Assembly (NCBI GenBank): GCA_037951165.1
Contig: JBBDHG010000019.1
Location: forward strand, 10,332,001-10,396,000
Length of the DNA: 64,000 nt
Source: Lophius americanus
Taxonomy: Eukaryota > Chordata > Actinopteri > Lophiiformes > Lophiidae
Reading direction: 5' to 3'
Positions 12,102 through 25,499 of the stretch are shown here, in pieces. The translations under genes were made by a program, and so were the position numbers. Every line of letters begins with the position of its first letter. Position 1 is the first letter of the stretch. The notes below the pieces were generated by a model. It did not search any database. It saw nothing but the letters and a program-made list of their open reading frames with translations, and had not been told where the DNA came from.

Positions 12102-12399
12102 AAAAAAGTTGATTTGCAGTGCTCTATTTTATCGTGGCAATGAAATATTATTACATTTGAAGCTATAGAAGAAAAGGCAGAGTTTTTTTTAGGCTTCATG
12201 GAATTTTTTATACATTTACAAAAATACAGATGGTAAAGGTACTTTGGTAATTCTTGATGGGGGAAAAAAAACACATTCTTGTGTCATTTGAATATAGAAT
12301 AGTAAAAGGAACAGCACCAAAAAAGAAAAAAATATTCACATGTTTTACAAACCCATACACAGACACAAGCGTGCACGCACGCACACACACACATACACA

Positions 12400-14560
12400 C
12401 AAAAACTTATTGCACAGGAAAAAAATAATAATCAACACTGTTTAGTGCAAGGAAGAAGATTAAAAATATGAAATAAGTAAAATAAATAAAAAAGAAAAGA
12501 GGAAAAAACAAATGAACAGTAGTTAAATAATCATCTGAAAAAATGTTATTGCACTTACAAGTGAAAAAAAAAAAGCTATTGCACTTCACGGAGGAGAAAG
12601 GTATATGAGGTTTTCAGGTAGTTGGTATTTTTCTGATTTATGAAGATGCTAAGGTGGGAGTGAGGAAAGAGATGTGACATTTATTCCCCTCTCTTAAGTC
12701 TAAGGAAATCAAATGAGCCACTTATGGTGGCTGGAAAGAAGCTATTGTGAAAGCCGGTTTTATGTTTGATGATGCTGTCCACTCTGGAATGTCTCAGATT
12801 GTATCCTGAGTTTTTCCATCTAAACACAGATAGTTAGGTTGGTGTTTGTCTTTAGGATGCTCTGTGCATTTTTTCCTGCAGCTTGTTTGTAGAGTGTCCA
12901 TGAAGGGGAGGTCAGCTCTTATGATCCTCTCTGCAGTTTTACGAATCGCTAGAGAGCCTTTCTCTCTGACTGGGTGGCGTTTCCAAACCATACATTGATG
13001 CTTCTGTACAGAATGCTCTTGATGAGTCCGTGGTAGGCCTGGGTGAGGGGTCGAGAGCTGAGTCCGGCCATCTTTAGCAACGTGATGAAATATAGTTTCT
13101 GCTGGGCCAGGGTTTCAGGCCAGCACAGGGTTTTTGTTACATGAAAACCCAGAAACTTGTGACTGTCAGCCCGCTCTACCTCAATCCCCTTCATGGTGAA
13201 AGGCTGCAGAGAGGAAGTTTTCATTCTTATGTCCATGATTATTTTTTGTCCTCTCCATAGACAATGATATTGTTCACCAGTTCCCTGTACAATGACTCGT
13301 CCTCTCCTTTGATGAGCCATAGAACAGTTGTGTCATCTTCATATTTAATTATTATTTGACTGTCCAGGGTTGAGACCCATTCATAGCCTGTTTGGAACAG
13401 GTAGCAGCCTGCCTGTGGAGTTTCTGTGCTGATTGATAGCTCTGCAGAGACATTACTTCTATTCCTTAACACCTGCAGTCTGTCAGTGAAAAAAAACTAA
13501 ATCCAGTTACAGGTGGCATTTGGGACTACAAAGTCTGTCAGCTTCAAAATCAGTTTCATTGGGCGGATGGTGTTGAAGGCATGGCTATAATCCAGCAAGA
13601 GCATACTTACATATGCTCTGTTTAGATCCAGGTGTTCCAGTAAAGAGTGGAGTGCCAAGGCCAGCGCATTGTCCACTAATCTGTTGGAGCGGTAGGCAAA
13701 CTGTAGAGGGTCAACTTTAGCACCCAGCACCTCAGGGGCTGGGGGCACCTCAGGGGCTTTAGGCAGGGGCTACCTGCCTAAAATTGTTCATTAAGAGTGG
13801 GTTCTGAGTTTTGGGAACCAAGATACTGACAGAGATCTTGAATGTCTGTGGAACTACTGCTTCAATGAGAGATGCGTTAAAGATGTCAATGTACACATTA
13901 TCCAGCTTTTCAGCACAGACCTTCAGAAACCTGGGTGAAACTCCATCAGGTCCTGCTACTATTTGGGGTTGAAACTGCTTCATAGCCCTTGAAACCTGTG
14001 TATGGGCCACCTGGAGTGCTGTGTCCTCTGGATTGGATTATCTGTTGAAAAGGTGACGAATTGATGGAGCAGGGTAGAATTTTATGGAGATCGCGGTGAC
14101 TAAAATCCCCCAAAACAACAAAGGCAGCATCTTGGTGTCATGCACAAGGACTGCTGGACGAGAATGGCTGTTCCTCCCCCTCGGGTTGACCGCAGACAAG
14201 CGAGCTGAGTCGGCTAAAAGACACTGTAGCCAGGTGGAGTTATGGACTCGTCAAGGGTTCTTTGTCAGAGCAATATTTCACAGAAACACAGCATAGAGCA
14301 GTCCTAACTGTATCTTCGAGTGGCCATTGGACTGATGAGGTCTATTATCCAGAGACTGAATGTTCGCGAACAGTATAGCCAGGAGAGATATCTTTCCTCT
14401 GCTGACAAGACCTAGGAATCTTCGCTCTGCGCCTGCCCGCCGCCATCATCTACGAGGCCCGGTGGTCGGGAACAGCGAACTCCTGCCGCGCCGTGGCCCG
14501 GCGCTGCTCTGGCATAGCGATGCACCTCAGGGAAGGAGTCAGTGTGTGTATACTGGATGA
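12400..14560 (-). mobile_element. Jockey/Rex-like LINE, decayed
   Basis: A minus-strand LINE copy. The 3' part (12400-12795) is AT-rich with repeated attgcact blocks at about 12407-12413, 12548-12555 and 12578-12587, which I take as its 3' untranslated region. From 12795 to 14050 there are reverse transcriptase remnants, and from 14050 to 14560 a shortened endonuclease region. The exact 3' end is not clear. The many frame breaks indicate an old copy. Confidence 0.75.
12795..14560 (-). pseudogene. LINE ORF2 (endonuclease/reverse transcriptase) remnant
   Basis: In coding order on the minus strand: LFANIQSLDNR near 14370-14340 (the start of an apurinic-type endonuclease); VVLGDFSHRDL near 14130-14090 (the inner endonuclease motif GDFN, altered to GDFS); then GPDGVSPRFLKVCAEKL (13960-13900) and DPLQFAYRSNR from the fingers. 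Motif A is DYSHAF at 13575-13592, motif B a degraded TPQAGC, and the catalytic box YEDD at 13332-13343 (family normally ADD). FLGFHVTKTL, with ILYRSINVWFGNAT downstream, marks the thumb. Most of the endonuclease middle is missing between about 14050 and 14340. The altered active-site residue and frameshifts mean there is no activity. Confidence 0.8.
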
Positions 14561-17035
14561 GTTTCACTGTGGATGTTAGATTAACTGTGGTGATAGCTGC
14601 AAGTTGCTAATAGATAGTTGCATTCGTATTGAGTGTGGCTGATGACCGTTAAAGTCAGAGGTTAGTTGAGGATGATGGTGGTTATTGGGGGATGAGGTGT
14701 GCGTGGCCTGCTTATTCAAACCAAACGCCCAGCAGGTGATATTCTTCTGCTACTGGGACTGCCTTCAGACAAGATACATCCCAATGTATCTAATTTGCTG
14801 GCAGGAAGGGGCAGGTCATGACAGAATTTGATTAAGCATTAAAGCTGAATGTTTAAGAATGGCATCCTGCAATGAGCCATTTTAAGAAGCTGTGGTCATG
14901 TTGCGAGGAAACCTCGTGAAAGTATAATAAAAAAGGGAAAAAGCATTTAAAATTTATATCTGGGAAAAGACTCAAAACATTTAGTGTCTTCTTTGTGTTT
15001 CATGTTTTTTTTAATCAGAGTGGTAATCCTAAATAAAAACAGCTTTCAAGGTCCTGTGGTCATTATAAATTGATTTGTGGCTTTTTCCCAATTAATTTAG
15101 ATAGGGAATGACACAAATCTGACACAAACCTGTTGGTTTGTGTCAGATTTCATGACAAAACCATCAAAATGTTGTTGAGACAGTTAACTCCAAACAAAAA
15201 ATACCAGCCTGAGTTTGCTTTGTTCTGCTTTGCGATTTAGGTTACAAATGTTAAGGTGACTTTTGATTGCAGAAGCAAGGAGCAAGAGATGGATATAATG
15301 ATTGAGTCAAGATTGGAGACATGAGGATTATCTTGGATTCTATTTTGAAATATACTGTGTACTTGAACAGGACATTGTAAGTAGAGTACATAAAAAGAGG
15401 AAAAGAGTGGAAAAAGGTAAGCAACAGAATTTATTTTTTTTTAAAGGAAGGAGATGAATAAGTGGCGAACATGAAGGATAGAATAGAGGACTGGAATGCA
15501 AAAAACATAGGAATAATGTACAAACTGTTCACATGGACTACAGAGAAATACATTTGTATGCGGTGTCAGTAGCAGATATTGGAGGGGTGTGGATGTGAAA
15601 GATGGACTCCATCTCAAGCCACAAATGTCAAAACACGGTGTATTGACTGCAAAGAGATAAAACCAGGCTTTCTCTCTCTCTCACACGCGCACAAACACAC
15701 AAACACATACACACAAGCAAACACAGAATGGCATCTAGCAAATCGATTGGACACCGAAGCCTGCTATGTGGAGGGACCCTCAAGACCCTGGCTTATAAAC
15801 CTCATGGCTGAGAGACAGCGCATGTGTGTGTGTGTGAGATACCAAGGTTGTTCATATGGTGAGGTGTCACTGCTTAGGTGGTCCTGCGACTGAGTGGATC
15901 AATAGACCGAATGAAAGATAATTTATTGATCAGTATATCTTTTTATAAATAATTATTTGTTATCTTGAAAATGCTTCACGTGTCATATTTTAAAAAGCTT
16001 TCTTATTTTTAAATTATTTGAAATACTAAATGATTTGGAAGACCTATTTGCCAGCTATATTAAATCTGCAATATTCAGCCAGCATTTTTATGGTGTTAAT
16101 AACAACTTGCCATTAATTCGAACAAGCTGGTGCCTTTGTTGGTGAGTAGCAGGTGACATGATTAGATGAAAACTGATTTGTGTGATGCTTGCTTTCCTTC
16201 CATCAAATGTGAGAGACATTCTCTATGCAAATTTCTTCTATAATTGTTTTTCTATCAAGAGATTGAACAGGGCTACTGAGAGCAATAGTTACTGAACAGT
16301 GAAATCTTAGATCAAACCCTAACCCTATTGGACAAGAGTTAATTTTGTATTTATAAATAGCTTGGCTGAGTCTTTATTGATTAATTCAGCTTAAAAATAC
16401 AACATCCACATACACTTACACTTTTACTATACTACCAATGAGCAAATAATAAAAGAAAGGAAATTAAAGACAATTGACTAAAGAAAGGAAAAATGAATGG
16501 TTGCGCTCACATATAATGAATTGATTAAAAGAACGTGGAGGAATCCCAGATTGAAGAGACTCAGACACGGGGACACTGTTCTTGGAATCACAGGAAATAT
16601 TTTAAGTTCTGTAAATTACTTTCACATCCACTTAGACTGGTTGGATTGACATAACCAGAATTATTATTCAAGCAGTTAGGAGCTACTCAAGGGAAGGTTA
16701 TGTTCTGCGAACATTGCCAAAGGTGGTCAACACTGGCTTTGACAAAATACATATTTCCTCTTTATTTTTCTTCAGGAAAAGTTTTTATGCTGTAAAGAAG
16801 TCTTCAGAGCAAGGTTCAATTTCAGACCGTCATGCTTATTCAAATTTCATAATTCTTAATTAATTATTTGTTTAAATTTTAGATTTATTATTAACACTTT
16901 CCATTCTCTGTATCATGTTTGGTTGTAATGTTTTCTTTAAATGACAAGCAGCCATAAAACTGGCACCTGATGGGGACCCTTATTAAATAATAAACAATAA
17001 AGAGAAGTGGTCAACTTCTGAATGAGTACAGCACA
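14561..17035. other. Unique non-coding DNA
   Basis: Contains the hairpin at 15115-15150 (listed separately) and a short TC/CA-rich patch at 15669-15720. The 104-codon plus-strand frame at 15579 crosses that patch and looks artefactual. Two telomere-like CCCTAA units near 16316-16327 are too short to mean anything. No gene is seen. Confidence 0.5.
15115..15150. repeat. Perfect hairpin, 16-bp arms, 4-nt loop
   Basis: Left arm 15115-15130 (aaatctgacacaaacc), loop tgtt, right arm 15135-15150, the exact reverse complement. It lies outside any recognised repeat. Confidence 0.95.
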
Positions 17036-17389
17036 CACCGATCTGCCAAAACTTTGTAACCACTGATCGGTGAAGTCAGAATAACATTGATTATGTTTTT
17101 TATGTGTCACCTGTCTGTGGGTGAGATATATTTGGCAGCGAGAGGAAGAAGAAAATAGGCAGGTGTAAAGATCGGAGCGACAATGGCCAGATTGTAATGG
17201 CTAGATGTCTGGGTAAAAGCATCTCCAAAACTTGAGTTCTTGTTTGGTGCTCCTGGTCTGTAGTGGTTAGGACCTACCAAAGTGGTCTAGAAAAAACAAC
17301 AACTAGTGAACCGACCATAGGGTCATGGGTGCCTGACATTCATTCATTAATGTTTAGGCAGGTGGCTTTTGTGTTATAGCTGATCGGTT
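17036..17389 (+). mobile_element. Family M Tc1/mariner element, MITE-like internal deletion
   Basis: The left end caccgatctgccaaaacttt is an imperfect inverted copy of the right end gtgttatagctgatcggtt. Between them lies the usual family-M 5' region: accactgatcggtgaag, the gtgggtgagatatatt block, then the start of the transposase frame (gccagattgtaatggctaga, catctccaaaact, gtggtctag). The sequence then jumps near 17340-17353 straight to the 3' terminus (aggcaggtggc). A full element of this family is expected to be about 1.6 kb, so more than 1 kb is lost. Both ends survive. Confidence 0.8.
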
Positions 17390-18924
17390 TACATATATTT
17401 GAAGGTGCGTTATCACACATACACATAGACTTTTATCCACAGTGCCTGCAGGAGGAGTGTCATGGCTTCCCTGATGACATTGACCCTCATCAATCAACAC
17501 ATAAACCGTGTGGGCACACACTATCCATAACTATTACATATGTTCCACTCACTTCTTGTGTGTGTGTGCGTGTGTCTGTGTGTGTGTGTGTGTCACTTAC
17601 CATGAGTCCAGCAAGACAAGTCATACCTCCCCCTAACTCGCACACTGCACCCCTGAGAGAAAGAGACGGCGAATGAGAGGGAAGTGAGATTCAACTTCCT
17701 CAGCAAAATCTAGCAGTTTAGCAAAAACACACACACACAAACACCCGACAGCACATAAGTCTACACACTCATATGTGCACACAGTAAACACAGCAGGCCA
17801 AGAAATATCAATTCAACCATCAACCTGAAAGGTGAATACTGAACATTGAGAAGCACAAGCTCAATCAGCGGGAATCTGAGGGAACACACCCCCACACACA
17901 GAGTCTTGGAGCTTGCTCACTCATTCAAACCTTCTTTTCACCCATATTCTTCCTTTCATCTCCCCTTCTCCTCATTCTCTTTCCCTGTCCTCTTCCATCC
18001 CCGACTGCCTTCCCCCTCTCTTGCTGACCTTCACTCCGCTGCTCTGATCAATACCCCTCTCTTCCTAGTCACCCGCCTCTTGAATGTTAAAACAGGAAAT
18101 CAAAGGGTGATGTTCTACTTTGAGTGGAAATCAAAGGTGCCCGGGTGCTTTTCAACCCGGTGCTGCAGGGCAGGCCAGTACTCAGCAGCAGAGAGCAGGG
18201 GAAAGAGCAACTCAGAACACCACAGCGTGGCATGGAATGGTGCAGAATTTTAAAAGTGCATTACTGTGGGTCGGTTTCTGGAAAGTGGTGCTCTCTGGCG
18301 TGCTCTCTGATCAATTCATTGAATAATTAGATTTATTTTATATATAGAAGACTAACAGCTAGAATTAGAAGTATTGAAAAACATCTAACAAAATGTTGAT
18401 CTCACCACAGATACATTATGTATTTGTTTTTCAAAGGCTGTGGCTCCTTTTCCTCGCTCCCTGTTTGAGGAGAAATACTCTATAAGTGACTTTATTAATA
18501 GGATGTCTCTACTTTACTTCCACAATATTGTTATTATAAGAAATGCAACGCTTTCAGTAAGTTCTTCCTGGTTTGTATTATAAAGCAATTCCCTGTCATG
18601 TTGCATATGTCACATAAAATCAAAGTGTAAATGTACGAGTTAATTTGTGCCTTGATAGTTATTGTTGAGTTTGCAGGAGCCAAACCACCATCATAGTAAC
18701 TATCACAATAAGACCAAAAGTTTTAAGCATATTCTTTAAGGAGTTTGGCTGTTCTAACCAGTTTCTACTTCGTGAGTTTGTGTGTTTTCATTTTTTGTTA
18801 TTTTTTTTAGTTTTTCTTTCATTTCCTCCTCTGGGGTGTAGGATGCTAGCACCTTCAAGCATTTTACATTTAATTTATTAATAAATGGTCACTTCAACCA
18901 GTAGGTCTGGAATCCCATATTCTG
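17390..18924. other. Unique DNA with a TG repeat
   Basis: A TG microsatellite lies at 17557-17593 and a pyrimidine-rich stretch at 17935-18065. The 135-codon plus-strand frame at 17846-18253 crosses that stretch and has no recognisable domain. GC-rich sequence at 18125-18250 is not assignable. No gene is supported. Confidence 0.45.
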
Positions 18925-19935
18925 GCTCCTCATTAAGGTTTGCTAGCTGGAACATTTAAGGTACGGGGAATCCTATCAAAAGATCTACATTATTTGCTAA
19001 TTCAAAGCGACTTAAAGCTGATGAAGTGTTTCTGCAGAAAACCCACATGGGTGGCAAAGATCGGGTCTGACTGAAATGCCTCTGGGTTACTGAGGTTCTC
19101 CACTCAAATTTTAACTCTGAAGCCAGAGGGGCTGCCAGTCTGATTGGTAAATCAATTCAGTTTTCAGCTTCCACAGTTATATCAGATAGCAATGGCAGAA
19201 ACTATTCATGCCCCAATTTGGATGACCCTCACTTCATAAATAAACTAGTTGAATATTTTCCTTAATTAATCAATAACTTTCTTATCTTTGGAGGATACAT
19301 TAATTGTGTTATTGACTCCAACCTTGACCGTTCTAATGCTTGAACCAGCTCTACATTCTTAATGTCAACATCAGTATCAGATGTAATGTCTAAGAACAGC
19401 TAAATTGACACTAGGCGATTTTACAATCCCAACACCAAGGGGTTGTGCTTCTTTTCTAGAGTACATGAGTGATTTTCTCAAATTGATTATTTTTTAATTG
19501 ATTCAAAACTTATTCTCAAAGTGTCGTCCGATTATTATCGTCCTAATGTTATAACTGATCATGCCCCTCTACGAATCCCGTAAAGTCAAACTGGAAGAGC
19601 TCTCTGCGAACATTGCTAAATTAAACCAACTACGTGTTACTCGCCACGCTTCAACAGCGTATTGCTTTGCACACTGAATTATAATCTAATTACGACCTCG
19701 GATGCGGTCGGCTTCTACTGCAAATATACTATGAGCATGGCAATAAGCCAAGTCAGCTATTGGCACACCAATTACGTGACCAATTACGTGCGCACAGACC
19801 CCACCTCGATCAATTCTGTCTTTTCCTCCTTTTATTCCTCTTTATACCAGTTGGAATCTCCATCTGACACCGCTGATGTGCATTCTTTCCTAGTTAGTCT
19901 TGGTTTCGCTGTGACTTACCCAGATGCCAGATAAA
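18925..19935 (+). mobile_element. L1-type LINE fragment
   Basis: A 5'- and 3'-truncated LINE copy carrying the endonuclease and the linker towards the reverse transcriptase. The motifs are those of the L1 clade rather than L2 or Rex; see the pseudogene entry. There is no 3' untranslated region or A-tail, and the boundary near 19935 is approximate. Confidence 0.75.
18950..19935 (+). pseudogene. L1-type ORF2 endonuclease remnant
   Basis: In order: GNPIKRSTLFANSKRLKADE then FLQKTH (family QETH, a metal-binding Glu changed to Lys); SNFNSEARGAASLIGKSIQF; GGYINCVIDSNLDRS (family GGDFN, with Asp lost); FSQIDYFLID near 19480-19502; and ITDHAPL (family SDHAPL, catalytic His retained) near 19555-19570. 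Downstream is DPTSINSVFSSFYSSLYQLE near 19800-19850, the conserved linker that precedes the reverse transcriptase. Reverse transcriptase catalytic motifs are absent. Several stops and frameshifts show long decay. Confidence 0.75.
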
Positions 19936-22900
19936 GATTTCACACTCTCATTTGATAATGTCTCCACACTCTCATGGCCCTTCTTTTGGATTTGGAGAGA
20001 TACGGGGTATTGTGATGACATTATCATTATTATTCTATTTCTTTGACAGAATCTAAATTTTGAAATACAATTACTCTCTGTACCAGTGCCAGATTATTCT
20101 AAAAGAATATCTAACAAAATAATTTAAAATAACATATTTCCGAATATATGTCTGAATGATTCTCTTTACAGTGAAAAAAAGTTGACATTTTTAGGTTGTC
20201 AGCATTAAATTGATGGCGAACTGTTAGAGAAGGATAAATAATCTTAACTGAATTTTGATAAGAATTACTTCTACGTCTTCTCTGTGTCTTAAATACAACA
20301 TTTACAGCCAAATTGTAGTTCCTGGCTCCTCTTATCAATCTATATGTCCTCTTATGGAGTGAGCAAGCTTAAAGACAGGAAGCACTTACTTGAACATGTG
20401 ACGTTTCTGCAGACAGTAATGGGCCATCACTTCTTCAGAAGGCCACACACCTAAACCAGAGAGAGTTAAGACTCGATTACTGACTCATGTGTATCCATCT
20501 CAGTGAAAAATGTCCATCTATCCAACAAATCTAATGTGAGATTGTGCTTTGATTCCAGGGTTTCCACACCGAACACCTTAATGTTGATATAAAACCCAAA
20601 GAAGAACAAGGAGTGTTTGGTAAAACATAATTGGACCATTGTATTTTCCAGTCTGTGTTCATTTGCTTCTCTTGTGGTTTCCATCTTGCCTGTGATCCAA
20701 GGCTTCTCCGTCTCTGTTTGTCTGTCTAGCCTAAATCCTTGCAACACACTCTCTTATCGAGCATTATGTATGCAAGTGTGTGCATGTGTGTGTGAGTGTG
20801 ACAGGGGGTCCGTTGGGTGATAATCGCAGCATGCAGGCCTGTCTGGCTTATCACCTACCGTCAGCCCTTCTCCTTCTGCTGTGCATATAAGACACACTAG
20901 AAAACACACAAACACACATACACGCACACTCACATGCTTGTTGCTATTTTTCCTCAGTCTTGTAAGACACACATACACAAACATCTTGGCAGTAGAAAAA
21001 GTAAACATTCATTTGAATAAAACTTCAGCTTTTCTGCTTTCCGCTTTGAACAAGAATGTTCAACTTGGCGCCATCTGTGAGTGTTAGCGTGCGCATATGC
21101 ACCAATGTGTTGTGTATTTATATGATGGAGCTATTGAGAAAAGAGACGGTGGGATATAGAATGAGTTGGGAAAAAGAAAGCAAGCAAAGGAAGGAGAGAG
21201 AGGGAGAGGTAGAATTTGAGCAAGGTAACTAGAGAAAATTTTGGAGGGAGGAAGGGTTAGAGAAGGAGAGAGAAAAGGTGGTAGTCGATATAATAAGCGG
21301 CTTACAGGCAGTCTCTCTTTGGCTGCTGGGGCAGACATCTCTGCTCTCTTACTCTCTCTAAATGTGTCTCTCTCTCTCTCTCTCTCTCTCGTGATCTCCT
21401 CCTCGCTCTCTCTCTTTCCTTTTCCTCGGGTCCAGCAAGATTAGCTCAAGCAAGCAGGATTTAATAATGCTTATTGATAAAATGTCGAAATATTCCTTCT
21501 CCCTATTAGGAAAAAAAAACAAGCTCTCTACGCCTTGGCTTAACAGCACACACACAAACACACACAAATACAATGACAGCTCAAGAAACTGCCCTGTGTC
21601 TCTAGGGACTGTCAATACATGTGAGGCTTAAATAAGGTGTCATTTTAAATTTCATCACCTTTCTCTTTCTGGCAGGAGCTTGTCACAAAGTGAAGAAAAC
21701 CTTAGACCACCAACAGTATGTTGTGAAATGGGGGGAAATGTTGTGGTTGTGCATAGAATGTTTTTCTTTTTGTTATTACATTCTGGATTTGTTGCTTATA
21801 TAAACGAACATATCGCGTTTGAATTGAGTAAGTGATGAAGCTAGAATGATCCTTTAAAAAAAAAAAATATTCCATTAAAAATGTAAAACCTACATCCAAC
21901 TCTCAATAATATCTGATGTCCCTATTTTCCTGTTGCCTTGTGTCCAAAGACTGTTTACACAAACCAAAAACATAAACCGCTTTAGATGTGTTGACAATTT
22001 AAGGATGCAATTATAGTTGCTTGGGACATTCAGCTGTGGATTTCTTATAAATGTGGTGCAGAACTGAGTTTATACAGCAGCAGAATGGTGTATGGAAGAC
22101 TGACGCAATACTGTAGTATTGTGATAAACAATTAATGTCATCTTCTGTAAGGGTATAGCCTCTTGCTGATTTTGGTCATGGCAAAGGATCTGGTAAGCAT
22201 AAGAGAAACATAGAAAATTGCCACATCTATCTTTTGACAAGAAAAATCTATGCTCACTTTTCAATGGTTAAATCAGCCTGGATCCAAACATAATTCATCT
22301 TAAATAAGATCCCACAAAGTAGGCAATAATACAACCAATGAAAATCTCTCCTGAGGTGCAACATGCATTACTAATGAATGTAAAGCAGTAATTTATTTCA
22401 ATCTAAGATAGAAACAATTATTCAGAGCCTGTTCTGGTGCAGCAGCGGCCGTATATACTGGAATTCATCCTCTAGAATAAGAGTATGTGTCTATTACTGT
22501 ATCCTAATTTTCCCCTTTGAATATAACCCCTCCCCTTTTTCTGTGCAGTGTCGTTCCACGCATATTATTTCCCTGCCAAATGGTTGTTAAGCCCCATCCT
22601 CCCAAAGTTTGCAAGTGTGTCATGACACTTGACATCGTGGTAAACCTAAAACATCTTGGGTAGGTGAACAGTAGAGGGTAGTAATGCAGCATTAAAATCA
22701 CACCCTGAAGATAAATGGGTAAGGAGCTGGATGGAAAAACTAAGAGGAGCCTTGCTCTACACTTCATTGGAGGGATTGCATGTCTATATATGTGTCAAAC
22801 CAAGACACCTCGTGACATTCAGATGAAAACAAGATGATATGAAGACAAATCTCCCTCACATTTTGGTCAGGTGAGGAACCTTTGATCCAAGGGTTATCCT

Positions 22901-24599
22901 GTGTGATCTTTTCTAATAGCAGCTCAGTAATGATCTAAACATTTTTTCCCATGTATTCATCTCTCTTTGATGCAAGACTATCCCTGTCCAGACATCCAGG
23001 TTAAGCTTTTTTAATATATAAAGTCATGCACCTGTGTGTGTGTGTTTGTTCATACACTGATTCACACATGCATGTTTGTGAGATCAAGTCAGACAGCACT
23101 AAGTCATAAAGCTTTTTAAAGCATATGTGAATCTGATGGTTAATCCTCAACTCCAATAATATTAATAGCTCAGGGCGATTAAAGAAAAAAGGTGTGTTTG
23201 TGTATGTGGATAAATGGATGGTGTGTTAAGTATGTGTCAACTGCCTTTGTGACAGTGCCTCCCTGGTTGAGGTGCACTTGTAGGAAATGAACAGATCAGG
23301 TGTAGAGAGCAGATTACTCTTCCTGAGGATAATGAAATTATTTCTCACCTTCAATTACAAAATTGAGACAGGAAGCAGTGTAGATGTGTGTGTATTTGTT
23401 AGAAAGGTGTAGAATTTTGTCCGAAACTATTCAGTGGGGTAACCATGAAAACATTTTGTACAGCTTGTTATATATATAACAATTATATATTAATTGTTAA
23501 CTTGCCTCTGTGTTGGTGCTGGTAGCTTTTAAAAATGATAAAGACAAGTGAGACATGGAGAAGGTTACTTAACTACAAATTATGAGGAGGAATACATTTT
23601 TTTGTAAGTTGTTGCTGTTATTATTGCAGTTGTATGCATTATAGCTTCATTGATCATATTTGAAAAGGAAAAGCAGTTTTTTGATGATTAGTCTGTTCAA
23701 ATGTTATAAATGAACAATATATTACAAAGGTGGATAAATAAAGATTAAATGTACTGTAATGTTAAATGTATTGTATCTCAATATGTATTTCCGTTTTTTA
23801 TTTGCAAGGCTTTGTCACACCTCCTGTTTCAATTACTAATTTTCAGCTGAATACAATGCCTAACTATTTCAAGTAGTCTTGTACTGAGCATTTGTGTTTT
23901 GTCACACTGAATAAGACATTATGAAAAATAATTGAATATATGCCTCACTCTGTGTGCATTTTGTAAATCCCTCTCACCCTCAGTATTAACAATACTGAAG
24001 GTGGAGGGCTTGCAGGGCTCACTTTTAATAGTTGCTGTTACTTGTTCATTCTGCTGTATGCTACAGTCCTAACCCTCACCTTTTGGCATCCTGATGACCC
24101 AGGTCTGACCCTTGGAAGACTTTGACTTACCTCAGTGCTAATCTGACCTCAGTTGCTGTCAGTAATCACATTCTGCGGGGACGGACTTATCCGCCAACCC
24201 CTTCATTCTATGCTGCTTATCCAACTCATCCTTCTCCCCACCCACGTCCTCCAGTTCATCCTGAGAAATCTTTAGTCATTCCGAGGTGGGGTTTAGACAG
24301 CAGGGTTGGACTTAACTAAAGGGCTATTTCAAATATCTGAAGGTGATCCAGGTGTAATTTGAGGAATTACAACCCAAAATAACTCATTCACCGATACAAG
24401 CTAGACTAACAGTACTTGAATCAGGCCCTTCTGAGTGCCTCTAATCAACTAGGCCTATGCTGTCATCCAAGACAGCGGGGCTATATCGCCGCAAAGTCCC
24501 AATTCTCCTAAATTGTACAAGCAATCCCCCTGATTGAACTACTCAAATTAAATGGAGAGCTATGTCCAAAAAAAAAACAATGATTTTGTAGAGGGAAAA
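19936..24599. other. Unique non-coding DNA with microsatellites
   Basis: A TC run lies at 21367-21390, with CA/TG-rich patches near 20770-20800, 20900-20935 and 21548-21570. A palindromic AT patch lies at 23468-23500 (taacaatta inverted as taattgtta). Open frames are short and mostly cross these tracts. I see no coding exon or recognisable transposon. Confidence 0.45.
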
Positions 24600-24641
24600 A
24601 AAGAGAAAGCACCCCCTAGTGAGTAAAATTTAAACTAAAAA

Positions 24642-24704
<63 letters not shown>

Positions 24705-24990
24705 AATATAAATACATATACGTAGATATATACACATATAAGTAAATATAAATAAATGTATCCTATATAAGATAGATCTCCACAAGTCCATTCATATGCA
24801 CCAACTTTGGACTAAATCGAACCAACGGCGGAAAAATTATGGGCCAAAACCTTTTGAAACTAAAACTTCCCCCTAGTGTCAGAAATATAACACTGACCTT
24901 TCCAAAAATCAATCCCGTTCTTCCTCATACTAAGGTGTATATAGATATCAACTTGGAAAGTAATCCATGACATAATTTTTGAGTTATGTT
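24600..24990 (-). repeat. Interspersed repeat R2, interrupted by (AT)n
   Basis: The blocks caccaactttggactaaatc, gaaccaacggcgg, tatgggccaaaa, acttccccctagtg and ggaaagtaatccatgacata are, in reverse complement and order, the blocks of 35400-35620. The two copies are therefore in opposite orientation, 10.6 kb apart. An (AT)n tract at 24646-24702 interrupts this copy. It is non-coding and its class is unknown. Confidence 0.6.
24646..24702. repeat. (AT)n microsatellite
   Basis: About 57 bp of uninterrupted AT alternation, inside repeat R2. Confidence 0.98.
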
Positions 24991-25463
24991 TGGAAAACAG
25001 TGTTTTTTGTAAAAAATGATATGCATAATTGATGTCATCAGCTCTGTTTAGAATTATACAAGAGGGCCAGCAGACACAGTATGGTGCATTAGCTATCTGT
25101 TTTCCAAAGAAAAAGAAGAGTAGAAGAACTGAGAGGAGGAACAGGTCAGGAGGAGAAAGAGGGGTGAATTTAAGCAGTATGGACAAATAAAGTGAAATGG
25201 CTGTTCCTCTGTAATTACAGAGGAAAGCTGAACAGCAAGATGCAAGGGAGAGATGAGGGGGCAGAAATGAAGAAGGAGAAGTACAGGAGCAGGAATCACC
25301 CAGAGAGAGGAGTGAAAAAGAATGGCAATGGAGTAGTAAGAGGAGGGAGGGAGGGAGGGTGAGGATAACAGGAATGGATGGCAGAAAAAAAAACCTAGCC
25401 TAAACAAGGAAGAGCACTGAGATAGAGGTGTCAAGATGGGGTTAAGTGGGCCATGATGTTGCT

Positions 25464-25499
<36 letters not shown>

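Noticed and set aside
16314..16328. Telomere-like CCCTAACCCTA
   Set aside because: Only about two units, which is expected by chance.
17846..18253. 135-codon plus-strand open frame
   Set aside because: Much of it is a Ser/Pro/Phe-rich translation of a pyrimidine tract, and no family is recognised.
25093..25434. 113-codon minus-strand open frame
   Set aside because: Translation of a purine-rich (plus strand) tract giving Ser/Leu/Phe runs; not a gene.
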